64,000 nt of DNA from Lewinellaceae bacterium (GCA_020636255.1 JACJYE010000007.1:327141-391140), one strand, 5' to 3'; counted from the stretch's first letter, positions 27,374 through 36,700 are shown. The notes: generated by a model from the letters alone, not told the origin. Program-made: numbers and translations.

Positions 27374-30300
27374 ATGAACCCTAAAGCCCCCACCCCCCAG
27401 CTTGCCCTGGCCATAATGGCCACTTTGTTAACTTTCTCAACCGCCCTGTGCCAAAAACCGGAGATCGCCCTCCAATCCGGCCACAACCGGGTGATCAACT
27501 GGATGGAATATACGCCGGATGGCCAATACCTGATCACATCCGATTCGAATGAAATCAGGGCCTGGGAAACGGAGGGCTACAAACTGCTCAGCCTGAAGCG
27601 GGTGATCAACCCGTACTGGGAGGAAAAGCAGTCGCCCCGCCAACTCGTTACCGGCAATTACGGGCTCATTCCGCCCTACGCCTTCGATACCGGTAGCCGG
27701 CGCCGGTACTACACTTCTTATATCCACTCTATTGATTATCTGGCAGCCAGCCAATCTTTGGTGTATCAGGTTTACAACCAGATCTATGCCTGGCCGCTGG
27801 ATCAATACGCCGGTAAATCCCAATTACACAGCTACAAAAAGGGCCTAGGGCCGGTATCGGTCAGCCCGGAAGGAACGATTTATGCTTATTCGGAGAAAGA
27901 TTTCATCCTGATTAGAAAAGCCTCTGGCCGGAAGGCGGCCAAAAAAATAAAGCATAATTTAAAAGACGTTGTTCTTGAGATCAGCCCCGGCGGGCAGTTC
28001 ATCATCGCCCGTGGCGCCAATGGGAAGGCCAGGGCCTGGGTTATCCAGTCGGGCAAAAAACTGAATGCACCCTTTCTTGAGGGTCAAAAGGTGGGAAATG
28101 TGGCCTTTGGCGCCGATGGCAGCCGGATATTCACCCTTTCCGACGGTGCCTGGGCCTGTTTCAGCTTTCCACAAGGGCAAAAACTGTATTCCATCCAAAA
28201 CGATGGGCCGAAACTCGCCGTGAGCCCGGATGGGAAAGCAGTATACATCAGCAAAGGCAGAACCTTGTCCGCCTACCAGGCAGCAGACGGTGCGCCAATG
28301 GGAGCGCCCCGCGTTTTCTCTGGTGCTATCCGCACTTTTGCCTTGCACCCCCAAAAGCCGGAGATAACCATCGGCTTTGAAGACAAAGGGCATCAGGTAT
28401 ATCACCTGCCGGATTTCAACTTGCTCCACGAAGAGCGCAACCGTAAAAATACGGCAGAAGCCGTGGCTTTCAGCCCTGATGAGCGCTACCTGGCCAGTAG
28501 CCATTCCGACCAGACTATCAAAGTATGGGATATCGAGCAGGGAAAACTGGCCCGGGTGTTGGTGGCGCCCGACGGCGTCGCCCGGGATATCGTTTTCAGT
28601 CCGGCAGGCCATAAGCTGATCGCCGGCGCAGGGCCGGGCAGTATCCATGTTTGGGATGTGGCCAGTGGAAAGTTGGATACCACCTTAAAGGCGCATACTC
28701 ATCCGGTTCTACAACTCGGTTTCGATACTACTGGCCATCGTTTGCTGAGCCTGGATTCCACTAAAACGATCATCTGGGATTTTGACAGGTTGGCTCCAGA
28801 GCAGGAAACCAAAACCAGGTCGGAATTTCGATTCTTCGGGCTGCGCCGCCAGAAAAACAGCCTGATACTGATGGAGTCGGTAGGAAAAGATAGATATAAT
28901 GAAAAAATGGCCTATAATGAATGGGGCCTCGACAGTGGGGAGAAACTGGACGAAGGGAGCCTGGATTTTATGTCCCTCGAAAAGGCCAGCATCAGTTCCG
29001 ATGGCCGCTATCTGGTGATGGCCAGCGCCGAAGTGGCCCTGAAACGTGCCCGGGTGGTCGTTTGGGACCTGGTGGAAAAAAAGCCGATCATCACCCTCTT
29101 TAACCTGGACGCGGTCGAATCTCTTATCTTCAGCCCCGATGGGAGAAAACTGTTCGTCGCAGGCAGCGATCACAGCTTTGAAATGTTCGACTGGGAACAG
29201 ATCAAAGGGCTTGACCCTCATGAGCATCACTTCCCCATCCACGAGCTGGCCGATTTTAACGGGCATTACGAGTCGATCCGGTCAGCCGCCTTCAGCCCTA
29301 CCGGCGACTATTTCGTCAGTGCGGCCAACGACCAGCAATTGATCATTTGGGATCTGGAAAAAAAGTGCGCATCGCTTGTACTCAGCACCTTTGATGACCA
29401 GGAAGCCTGGATCGTCAAAGATTCCATCGGCCGCTTCGACGGCAACCAGCAGGCTTTCAACCACCTGCACTATGTGGTGGACAATGAGGCCATCAGTTTC
29501 AGCCAGCTGAAGGAAAGGTATTACCAGCCGAAATTGCTGGCCATCGCCCTGCAGAAAAGTGGCCAGCAATCGCTGAATTCCGCTATGCTCAAGGATGTGC
29601 CGCTGTACCCTGGGATAAGCCTGTTTCTGGAAGGCGATACCCTTCAGGTGCAGCTTACTCCGCGTTCCGGCGGTATCGGCAAAGTGGGTGTATTTATCGG
29701 CAACAAGGAGGTGGTTCCCGACGCCAACCCGCAGCGGGCAAAGGCCTTCAGCGTCAACCTGTCAGAATACCGAAAATATTTCGGGCCGGGCCAGGCCTGC
29801 CTGATCGGCGTTCAGGCCTGGAATGAAGAGCAGTGGCTTTCCAGCAAAATGCAAACCATCTCTTACACGCCGACTTTTGCCATTCAGTTAAATGCACCCG
29901 CCCCCCGGGCGCATATCATCTGCATCGGGGCGTCCGACTATAAAGGAGAGGCCGTTGACCTGAGGTATGCTGACAAGGACGCCCGCCTGGTGGCCCAGGC
30001 CCTGGCCACCGCCGCCCGGGAATTGCTGGGGCCAGGCCAGGCAGATACTTATTTGTTCACTTCCAGTCCCGATAGCGGTGATCTGGGCTCGGCTTATACC
30101 TCCAAAGCCAATATACTGGGCTTGTTCCAGCAGTTAAGCCAAACGGCCAGCCCGGAAGATGTGCTGATCCTGTACCTCTCTGGCCACGGTACTACTTATC
30201 AGGCAGCTGGCAAGGAGCAGTTTTACTACCTGACCCCTGAGTTGGGCGGCTTGGATATCCGCGATAATTACCTGCGGGAAACCTATGCGATCTCAACCGA

Positions 30301-31093
30301 AGAGTTCGCGGCCTGGCTCAACAGTATCCCCTGCCGAAAGGCAGTATTGATCATGGATGCCTGCGCTTCCGGCGCTTTCAACCAGGGCCTTGGCGAAGAA
30401 CTGTTGGCCGCTCGCGGCAGCACCCCTTCCCAGATCCGGGCCGTCGACCGGCTCAAGGATCGGGCCGGGGTGTTCGTCATATCGGGTAGCACAGCCGACA
30501 AGAGCAGCTTCGAAGCGTCTCAATTTGGCCAGGGCCTGCTAACCTACAGCCTGCTGCTGGGCATTAAAGGTGGTGAAGGCCTGCGCAACCGCGAATTCAT
30601 CGACGTGCTCACCTTGTTTAATTTTGCCAAAGAAAAGGTGCCGGTGCTCGCTGCCCAGATCGGCGGCATCCAGGACCCCATGATCTTCGCCCCTCTGGAA
30701 TCTGAATCCTACGATATCGGCCAGGCCACCGAGCTGATTCGGCAGAGCATCCCCATTGCTCAGCCCAAGCCCTTTTTTACCCGCGCTCGCTTCATTCAGA
30801 ACGGAACGGCCTTCGACGAGCTGGGCCTGGAGGAACGGGTGAACACCCAGCTGGAGGAATATAGCCAACTGGGCCCGGACGCGCCCCTGATCTTTATCGA
30901 CGAGGGACATAACGTAGCCTCTTTCCAGATCGGCGGCCTCTATGAGGTAGACGGGGAACAGCTTACCGTCACCTGTACCTTGCGGTACAACAAACAGCCT
31001 CATGGCCAGGCATTCACCGTTACCGGGCCAATGGCGGATTTGGCAGGCGTGGCGAAGCTGATTGTTCAGAAGGCGTATAGAGAGGTGGAGTAG
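27374..31093 (+). CDS. Exported WD40-repeat caspase (peptidase C14) 3
   Basis: A 1239-residue paralogue of the upstream protein. Signal peptide residues 1-28, cut near TALCQ-KPE. About 14 more diverged WD40-like blades (YTPDGQYLITSDS, AFSPDERYLASSH, IFSPDGRKLFVAG) lead to the same linker (SLFLEGDTLQVQLTPRSGG) and a C14 domain starting AHIICIGASDY, with catalytic H938 (YLSGHGT) and C997 (MDACASG). The C-terminal domain (from PKPFFTRARFIQ) matches that of caspase 2 and ends in a Y-x-V-x-G-x-x-L-x-V pattern vaguely like TolB N-terminal or CsgG-type domains. The 134-bp gap to the previous gene suggests it may have its own promoter. Confidence 0.87.
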   Translation: MNPKAPTPQLALAIMATLLTFSTALCQKPEIALQSGHNRVINWMEYTPDGQYLITSDSNEIRAWETEGYKLLSLKRVINPYWEEKQSPRQLVTGNYGLIPPYAFDTGSRRRYYTSYIHSIDYLAASQSLVYQVYNQIYAWPLDQYAGKSQLHSYKKGLGPVSVSPEGTIYAYSEKDFILIRKASGRKAAKKIKHNLKDVVLEISPGGQFIIARGANGKARAWVIQSGKKLNAPFLEGQKVGNVAFGADGSRIFTLSDGAWACFSFPQGQKLYSIQNDGPKLAVSPDGKAVYISKGRTLSAYQAADGAPMGAPRVFSGAIRTFALHPQKPEITIGFEDKGHQVYHLPDFNLLHEERNRKNTAEAVAFSPDERYLASSHSDQTIKVWDIEQGKLARVLVAPDGVARDIVFSPAGHKLIAGAGPGSIHVWDVASGKLDTTLKAHTHPVLQLGFDTTGHRLLSLDSTKTIIWDFDRLAPEQETKTRSEFRFFGLRRQKNSLILMESVGKDRYNEKMAYNEWGLDSGEKLDEGSLDFMSLEKASISSDGRYLVMASAEVALKRARVVVWDLVEKKPIITLFNLDAVESLIFSPDGRKLFVAGSDHSFEMFDWEQIKGLDPHEHHFPIHELADFNGHYESIRSAAFSPTGDYFVSAANDQQLIIWDLEKKCASLVLSTFDDQEAWIVKDSIGRFDGNQQAFNHLHYVVDNEAISFSQLKERYYQPKLLAIALQKSGQQSLNSAMLKDVPLYPGISLFLEGDTLQVQLTPRSGGIGKVGVFIGNKEVVPDANPQRAKAFSVNLSEYRKYFGPGQACLIGVQAWNEEQWLSSKMQTISYTPTFAIQLNAPAPRAHIICIGASDYKGEAVDLRYADKDARLVAQALATAARELLGPGQADTYLFTSSPDSGDLGSAYTSKANILGLFQQLSQTASPEDVLILYLSGHGTTYQAAGKEQFYYLTPELGGLDIRDNYLRETYAISTEEFAAWLNSIPCRKAVLIMDACASGAFNQGLGEELLAARGSTPSQIRAVDRLKDRAGVFVISGSTADKSSFEASQFGQGLLTYSLLLGIKGGEGLRNREFIDVLTLFNFAKEKVPVLAAQIGGIQDPMIFAPLESESYDIGQATELIRQSIPIAQPKPFFTRARFIQNGTAFDELGLEERVNTQLEEYSQLGPDAPLIFIDEGHNVASFQIGGLYEVDGEQLTVTCTLRYNKQPHGQAFTVTGPMADLAGVAKLIVQKAYREVE

Positions 31094-31148
31094 GGGAGCT
31101 GAGGCAGCAGGCGCCGACATTCCCTATGCACTTGTTAACCTCTTTTCA

Positions 31149-31156
31149 TACTTTTG
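31149..31156 (+). promoter_or_regulatory. Candidate -7 promoter element of the orphan gene
   Basis: TACTTTTG fits the TAnnTTTG consensus and lies 34 bp before the start codon at 31190. The nearest upstream TTG (31132-31134) is only 14 bp away, shorter than usual, so support is moderate. Confidence 0.4.
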
Positions 31157-31189
31157 TGTTACATACAAAGAAAAAGGGCCTCAACAACA

Positions 31190-31714
31190 ATGGAACAAAC
31201 CAAGCAGCCGCCTAAAATAAACTTTGCGCACTTCCTCGGAAAATTTCCGGAAGTGGAGCTACCCGTTACCCTCGGGGAAGAATCACACCACGCTTTCTCC
31301 CAGGAGAACGAGCCCATGCCCCCAATGATGATCGAGCAGTTCATCCTGCCGGTAGAGCAGGCGCCTGCCGATGATTATACGGAGTTCGTGCCTTGTATGA
31401 AAGTCCCTAAAACAGGTGATTTTCACGCCATCATCTATTGGCGGGCAGGCCTGCTCAACTACCAGTACACCCTCGCCACTTTTACCAATAAAGGCGAATG
31501 GATCGACAAACGCGTCATCGCCGGAACCTTCTCCGACGGTGAAACGTTGACCACCTCGGTAGCGACTATCGATGAAGACTGGATGATCTACATCGTCTCG
31601 GGCCATGCCGGAGGCAATGGTACAGCTTATGACGCTTCTTCCAGCACGGCTTACAAACTGGAATTGCTCCCCGATGGCAAGATCGCCAACACCTTAACTA
31701 TGGAAGGGAGCTAG
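31190..31714 (+). CDS. Uncharacterised soluble protein, 174 residues
   Basis: The start at 31190 is preferred over 31154 because a promoter-like TACTTTTG precedes it and an A-rich leader (CAACAACA) abuts the ATG. The protein has no signal peptide, membrane helix or known motif. Residues about 60-165 are predicted beta-rich (FHAIIYWRAGLLNYQYTLATF, TTSVATIDEDWMIYIVSGH), ending in KLELLPDGKIANTLTMEGS. It lies between the caspase cluster and rnr. I do not recognise the family and give no function. Confidence 0.65.
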   Translation: MEQTKQPPKINFAHFLGKFPEVELPVTLGEESHHAFSQENEPMPPMMIEQFILPVEQAPADDYTEFVPCMKVPKTGDFHAIIYWRAGLLNYQYTLATFTNKGEWIDKRVIAGTFSDGETLTTSVATIDEDWMIYIVSGHAGGNGTAYDASSSTAYKLELLPDGKIANTLTMEGS

Positions 31715-31773
31715 AACGATCCAGCACGAGCCCCGATCTATGCAGGCTGCTGCCTGAACAACCCAAAAAAAAC

Positions 31774-34020
31774 ATGACTAAAAAACGAAAATCGAAAAAA
31801 ACCGGAAAAAAACTAACGGCACAGCAACTTCAGCGAGATATCCTAAACCTTTTCCGGCGACACCCCAAAAAAAGGCTTAACCCCAAGCAGATCGTACGTA
31901 AACTGAATTTAGCCAACAACAAGGATTCTGTTCAATTCGCGCTCGACAAACTGACGGAAGAGCAACACCTCCAGCCACTCGGCGACTATAAGTACAAGCT
32001 CAAAGGCCATCCGCATGCCGATACCGGCGCTACTGCAGGGGCCTCGGAAGGCGCTTTCCTCGAAGGCAGGGTCGATATGACGCGCAGCGGCGATGCTTAC
32101 ATCACGGGCACCGGCAAAGAGCATGATGTGCATATCGCAGCCAGGTATCTGAACACCGCCATGCACGGCGATAAAGTGCGTGTGCGGGCCTGGACGCCCC
32201 GTGGGCGCCGCAAACCGGAAGGCGAGGTCGTAAAAGTACTGGAGCGCGCCCGCGAACACTTTATCGGCACCCTCTGGCTCTATCCCCGCCATGCCATCAT
32301 CAGCCTCGACACCCGCCTGCCCATGGATGTAGGGGTTGATCTGGACAAGATCCGCGATGCACAGGATGGCGACCGCGTGGTGGTGCAGATCACGGAATGG
32401 GCAGGAGCCAAACACAAACATCCTACCGGTATCGTAACTGCGGTGCTGGGCAAAGCCGGCAGTAACGATGTGGAGATGAAATCCATCCTCATCAACAACG
32501 GCTTCGAGCTGGACTTCCCCGAGGACGTGATCCGGCAGGCGGAAGCCCTGCCCGAAAAGATCAGCCCACAGGAGATCGAACTGCGCCGCGATGTGCGCGA
32601 CATCCCTACCTTTACCATAGACCCCGAAGACGCCAAGGATTACGACGACGCCCTGTCGATCCGCTATCTCGATAACGGCGAAACGGAGGTTGGCGTGCAC
32701 ATCGCCGATGTGACGCACTACGTAAAGGACGACTCTCCGCTTGACCAGGAAGCCTTCAAGCGTTCTACTTCGGTGTACCTCGTCGACCGCGTGTTGCCTA
32801 TGCTGCCGGAGCGCCTGTCGAACGGCCTTTGCTCGCTTCGCCCCAATGAAGACCGCCTGGCCTTCTCCGCGATCTTTGTCTTCGACAAGAATATGAAGAT
32901 CATAAATCGCTGGTTCGGCCGTACGGTGATCCATTCCGACCGGCGCTTTGCCTACAGCGAAGCGCAGGAGGTGCTGGAAGGGCATAGCGATGAGATGGGC
33001 AATGAATTGCGCGCCCTTAACAAGATCGCCAAACACCTGCGCAAGTTGCGCTTCCGGGATGGCGCGATCAATTTCGAGACCGATGAGGTGCGCTTCCACC
33101 TCGACGAGCATGGCGTGCCGGTGCAGGTTTTTGTAAAGGAAAGGCAGGATGCTCACCTCCTTATCGAAGACTTCATGCTGCTGGCCAACCGCGAAGTGGC
33201 GACCTACATCAGCATGAAAGGCCGCGACGAGGAGATACCCTACGTCTATCGGGTGCACGACGAACCCGACCCCGATAAAGTGGCCGAGCTGGCCCGTTTT
33301 GCCCGCGAGATGGGTTTTGATATGAACATCAGTACGCCGCGCGAGATCTCCCGTTCCTACAACCGGCTGGCCAAGGAGGCGGAAAAAAACCCTTCGCTCA
33401 AACTGCTGAGCCCCATCGCTATCCGCACTATGGCCAAGGCGGAATACAGCACGGAGAACATCGGCCACTACGGCCTGGGCTTTGATTATTACACCCACTT
33501 CACCTCGCCCATCCGCAGGTATTCCGATGTGCTGTCGCACCGCCTGCTGGAGCGCAACCTCGGCGGGCATACCTACCGCACCAACAAGGTGAAGCTGGAA
33601 GAACAGTGCAAACACGTCTCGCAGCAGGAACGCCGCGCTACCGATGCCGAACGCGAATCCATCAAATACAAGCAGGTGGAATACATCAGCAAACACATCG
33701 GGGAAACCTTCCCCGGGCTGATCTCGGGCTTCCTGGACCGGGGCTTCTTCGTCGAACTGGAGGAAAGCCGCGTTGAAGGTATGATAGCCTTCGAAACCCT
33801 CGATGAGCCTTTCACCGTAGCCGACTCCCGCCTGAGCATGACGGGGGCCTATTCCGGAAAAGAATACAAAATGGGGCAGCCCGTAATGGTGCGCATCGCC
33901 CGTGCCGACCTGGCCAAAAGGCAGGTGGAAATGGAATGGGTAGTGGAAGAAGTGGAAATGGCGGGCACGGCAAAAGGCAAGAACCTTGCCACCAGGAAGA
34001 AAGGCAGGAAGAAAGCATGA
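31774..34020 (+). CDS. rnr: Ribonuclease R
   Basis: A 748-residue 3'-to-5' exoribonuclease, of usual RNase R length. An N-terminal helix-turn-helix-like region and cold-shock/OB domains precede the RNB catalytic domain, whose metal-binding aspartates are in D283-PEDAKDYDDA (D283, D289, D291, D292). An S1 domain (GLISGFLDRGFFVELEESRVEG) and a lysine-rich tail (TRKKGRKKA) follow, both typical of RNase R, which degrades structured RNA. The start at 31774 follows a run of A bases (CCCAAAAAAAAC). Confidence 0.96.
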   Translation: MTKKRKSKKTGKKLTAQQLQRDILNLFRRHPKKRLNPKQIVRKLNLANNKDSVQFALDKLTEEQHLQPLGDYKYKLKGHPHADTGATAGASEGAFLEGRVDMTRSGDAYITGTGKEHDVHIAARYLNTAMHGDKVRVRAWTPRGRRKPEGEVVKVLERAREHFIGTLWLYPRHAIISLDTRLPMDVGVDLDKIRDAQDGDRVVVQITEWAGAKHKHPTGIVTAVLGKAGSNDVEMKSILINNGFELDFPEDVIRQAEALPEKISPQEIELRRDVRDIPTFTIDPEDAKDYDDALSIRYLDNGETEVGVHIADVTHYVKDDSPLDQEAFKRSTSVYLVDRVLPMLPERLSNGLCSLRPNEDRLAFSAIFVFDKNMKIINRWFGRTVIHSDRRFAYSEAQEVLEGHSDEMGNELRALNKIAKHLRKLRFRDGAINFETDEVRFHLDEHGVPVQVFVKERQDAHLLIEDFMLLANREVATYISMKGRDEEIPYVYRVHDEPDPDKVAELARFAREMGFDMNISTPREISRSYNRLAKEAEKNPSLKLLSPIAIRTMAKAEYSTENIGHYGLGFDYYTHFTSPIRRYSDVLSHRLLERNLGGHTYRTNKVKLEEQCKHVSQQERRATDAERESIKYKQVEYISKHIGETFPGLISGFLDRGFFVELEESRVEGMIAFETLDEPFTVADSRLSMTGAYSGKEYKMGQPVMVRIARADLAKRQVEMEWVVEEVEMAGTAKGKNLATRKKGRKKA

Positions 34021-34041
34021 CCGGCGCCCCCAAACAAGCTC

Positions 34042-34680
34042 TTAGCCCATCCACAAAACCCGAACCAGCAAGGCCACGGCAAACACCAATAATGCAGCGC
34101 CGGAAATGCGGCGCAGCCAAAGCAGGTGGATGGGTTGCAGAAAACTGCGTATGCGCTTGGCCAGGATCACTTTGGTGAGGTCGGTGATGATAATGGTGGA
34201 GAGAATGCCCCCGAAAAACAAGCTGGCCTCCCCACCGTCCAGGCCGCCGTCCATGACCATGGTGGTCGTTACGCCGATCCAGAAGAAAAAAGTGAAAGGG
34301 TTGACGGTATTGATCAGGAAGCCTTTGAGCCAGAGACTGATATACGAAGAAGACCGGATGGCGGACTTCGCCCATTGGGGATTGTGGCCGGTGCGCGGAG
34401 CGGTTATCAGCGTGGCCAGGCCGAAGAAAACCAGGGTAATGCTGCCGCCGATGCCCAGGTAGAGTGCGAAGTGCGGCCCTTCCACGGCTTTGCTGACCCA
34501 CGAAATGCCGAAGTAAGACCCAAGAATAAACAGTACATCACTAGCCCAGATACCCAGGCCAACCATGCTGCCGGCCCGTGCACCTTGTTCTACTCCCGCC
34601 TGGATGAGGGCAAAAAAAATAGGCCCCACCAGGATCGCAAGGATCAGGCCGAGTTTGACGCCGTCGAAGATCAGGTTCAT
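34042..34680 (-). CDS. LysE family exporter
   Basis: A 212-residue membrane protein with about six helices. The first half has the family pattern: KLGLILAILVGPIFFALIQ, then GLGIWASDVLFI. LysE/RhtB proteins export amino acids or similar solutes with the proton gradient. The gene is convergent with rnr and 71 bp downstream of the ABC permease gene on the same strand. The substrate cannot be told from the sequence. Confidence 0.88.
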   Translation of the reverse strand: MNLIFDGVKLGLILAILVGPIFFALIQAGVEQGARAGSMVGLGIWASDVLFILGSYFGISWVSKAVEGPHFALYLGIGGSITLVFFGLATLITAPRTGHNPQWAKSAIRSSSYISLWLKGFLINTVNPFTFFFWIGVTTTMVMDGGLDGGEASLFFGGILSTIIITDLTKVILAKRIRSFLQPIHLLWLRRISGAALLVFAVALLVRVLWMG

Positions 34681-34751
34681 CCCTCACGTTGATTGTCTGG
34701 CCGCAAGTTAAGGAAAAGGCCCTTAAACTGTACCCTGTACCCGGCCTTGCC

Positions 34752-35621
34752 TCACCCCCTCTCCCTTCCCGCCAGCCTCGGCAGCCCCACGATCGCCAGA
34801 ACAAAGGCGGCAGTGATGAGCTTCAGCAGGTTGGGGTTGATGCCCAGCGACAGGGCAACGGCCAGCACCATCTGGAAGAGGATGCTGCCCCCGGCGGCCA
34901 GCAATAGCTGGGGCCATATCCTTTTCACGCCCATCCACCTGATCAGTGCATCGCCGATGAGCACCGAGCCCAGGCCTACCAGTACGATGCCGATACCCAT
35001 ATTGATATCTGCAAAATTCTGGTACTGGGCCACCAGGTAACCGCTCAGGGCGGTAAGCGCATTAGCGATGGCCAGGCCCGTGATCTTCATAGCATTGGGG
35101 TTGATGCCCAGGGCCCGTGCCATCGTCTCGCTGTTGCCTGTGGCCCGCATCGCAATGCCGAAGTCGGTGCGCAGGGTATAGGCCAGCAACACGCTGATAG
35201 CAGCCAGGAAGAACAGGGCCACCCACAGTTCATTCCACACCGGCCTGTCAAAAAAAGCCAGGGTATTGAATATGGCCTTTACGTCGAGCAGAGGGATATT
35301 GGACCGCCCCAGCACCGTGAGGTTGACGGAATACAGGCCCGTCATCACCAGGATGCCTGCCAGCAGCGCATCCACCTTCAGGCGGGTGTGCACCAGGCCC
35401 GTGGCCACACCCGCCAACGCGCCGGCTGCCATAGCCACCGGAATGACGGCAACGGCCGGCCATTGGCGGGCCAGCAGTACGGCCGTAACGGCGGCGCCAA
35501 GGGTATAGCTGCCGTCGGTCGTGATATCCGGAATACGGAATATCTTCATGGTGATGAAGATGCCGAGGGCCATCGAAGCGAGGCACAGGCCGAGCAGCAG
35601 TGCGGAGAGGTAAAAATCCAT
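34752..35621 (-). CDS. ABC transporter permease (BMP/TrpXYZ-like family)
   Basis: A 289-residue permease with eight or so helices. The start LGLCLASMALGIFITMKIFR and the segment IPDITTDGSYTLGAAVTAVL are typical of the permeases that accompany ABC_sub_bind-type substrate-binding proteins (the TrpXYZ kind). It follows the binding-protein gene by only 3 bp, so the two are one operon. The third partner, an ATP-binding protein, is not seen next to it: the following gene is a LysE exporter. Confidence 0.88.
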   Translation of the reverse strand: MDFYLSALLLGLCLASMALGIFITMKIFRIPDITTDGSYTLGAAVTAVLLARQWPAVAVIPVAMAAGALAGVATGLVHTRLKVDALLAGILVMTGLYSVNLTVLGRSNIPLLDVKAIFNTLAFFDRPVWNELWVALFFLAAISVLLAYTLRTDFGIAMRATGNSETMARALGINPNAMKITGLAIANALTALSGYLVAQYQNFADINMGIGIVLVGLGSVLIGDALIRWMGVKRIWPQLLLAAGGSILFQMVLAVALSLGINPNLLKLITAAFVLAIVGLPRLAGRERG

Positions 35622-35624
35622 GCT

Positions 35625-36605
35625 TTACTGTATCGGCTCGTAACCGGCCGGCATCTCGATGCCAAAACGCGCGGCAGCGGTGGGGTTAAAGGATCGCTTG
35701 CGCTGCTGTACCATCTCCCAGTGCAGGTTTTCCAGCGGTTCGCCCTTCAGGAAGCGTGCCGCCTGTTCGCCGGCCTGATAGCCCCATTGGTAAATATCGG
35801 CGCCGTAGGCAGCCACCGCGCCACGGGCCACCAGCCCCGCTTCGCTGGTGAACACGGGCACGCCGGCCTCGTTGCACGCTTTGATGATAGTCTCAAAAGA
35901 GCTGAAGACCGTATTGTCGGGGTTGGCGAAAAAAGCGTCGATATCTTCATGGAGCAGGGCGCCCGCCACCAGCTTCACATCAGCCGTCGAGTTGACGGGG
36001 CGCGAAACCAGCGTTATGCCCATAGAGGCAGCCAGGGCCTGCAGGCGTTCGTACGCATCTACAGACTGGGGTTCCGACTGGTTGAAAAGGAGCCCTACCC
36101 GCAAGGCGCCCCCTTCAGGCTTTACCAGCCGGGGGATGAGCGCGAAGGAGGTATCGATGTAGGCCAGGTTCTCGCCCACGCCATAGAGGTTGCCGGGCGC
36201 ACGGCCCTGGGCATCGGTTACGTTCATGAGCTCAGGGGTGGGCGACACCATCATAAAAACGGGGATATCGCTGGTATTTTGCAGCGCGGTGATGGTCGAC
36301 AGCGAAGGGCAGGCCGCTATGAGGCTCACCTTCTGGGAAATAAAATACCGGATGATCTGCGTAAGGGTGGGAATGTCGCCCTGAGCATTCCGGTAGAGCA
36401 CGTTGAGCGTTTTATCGGCTTCGGAAAAGCCGCCGTCGCGGAGGGCCGCCAGAAAACCTTCCTTTGCCTGCCCGATGGTGCTGTCTTCAAAAGCATCGGC
36501 AAAACCGATAGTTGGAGCGCCTTCATTGGCGGGGCCGCAACCGGTGACACTCATCAGCATCGCCAGGGCGGCCAGCCAGGATATTATCCCTTGCAAGGTT
36601 CGCAT
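35625..36605 (-). CDS. ABC transporter substrate-binding lipoprotein (ABC_sub_bind family)
   Basis: A 326-residue protein with a lipoprotein signal: the lipobox MSVTGC places the acylated cysteine at C23. The mature part begins APTIGFADAFEDSTIGQAK and has the two-lobed periplasmic-binding fold pattern (MMVSPTPELMNVTDAQG, AFFANPDNTVFSSFETIIKA, VFTSEAGLVARGAVAAYG). Members bind aromatic amino acids or unknown small molecules. First gene of the operon with the permease; divergent from the serA fusion gene. Confidence 0.9.
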   Translation of the reverse strand: MRTLQGIISWLAALAMLMSVTGCGPANEGAPTIGFADAFEDSTIGQAKEGFLAALRDGGFSEADKTLNVLYRNAQGDIPTLTQIIRYFISQKVSLIAACPSLSTITALQNTSDIPVFMMVSPTPELMNVTDAQGRAPGNLYGVGENLAYIDTSFALIPRLVKPEGGALRVGLLFNQSEPQSVDAYERLQALAASMGITLVSRPVNSTADVKLVAGALLHEDIDAFFANPDNTVFSSFETIIKACNEAGVPVFTSEAGLVARGAVAAYGADIYQWGYQAGEQAARFLKGEPLENLHWEMVQQRKRSFNPTAAARFGIEMPAGYEPIQ

Positions 36606-36660
36606 TCGTTCTGTTTGATTTGGTTACACATAGGTTGTAACGGTTAGGGGAGAAAGAAGT

Positions 36661-36692
36661 TTTGGAAATGAATAGGGCCGGCATTACTTTTG
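36661..36692 (+). promoter_or_regulatory. Promoter of the serB-serA fusion gene, nearly leaderless
   Basis: TTTG (36661-36664), 20 bp, then TACTTTTG (36685-36692) is a full match to the Bacteroidota promoter consensus. Transcription would begin about 6-8 nt downstream, right at the ATG at 36701, so the mRNA is predicted to have almost no leader. Confidence 0.65.
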
Positions 36693-36700
36693 CACCCATT

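Noticed and set aside
31909..33696. 595-codon minus-strand frame opposite rnr
   Set aside because: Antisense of RNase R without recognisable domains or start context.
35388..36647. 419-codon plus-strand frame opposite the ABC genes
   Set aside because: Antisense to two genes in a tight operon; translation is arginine/glycine-rich and unrelated to any family.
36662..36700. Upstream ATG of the serA fusion gene
   Set aside because: It would place the start codon inside the promoter and add a 13-residue extension unlike the normal SerB beginning.
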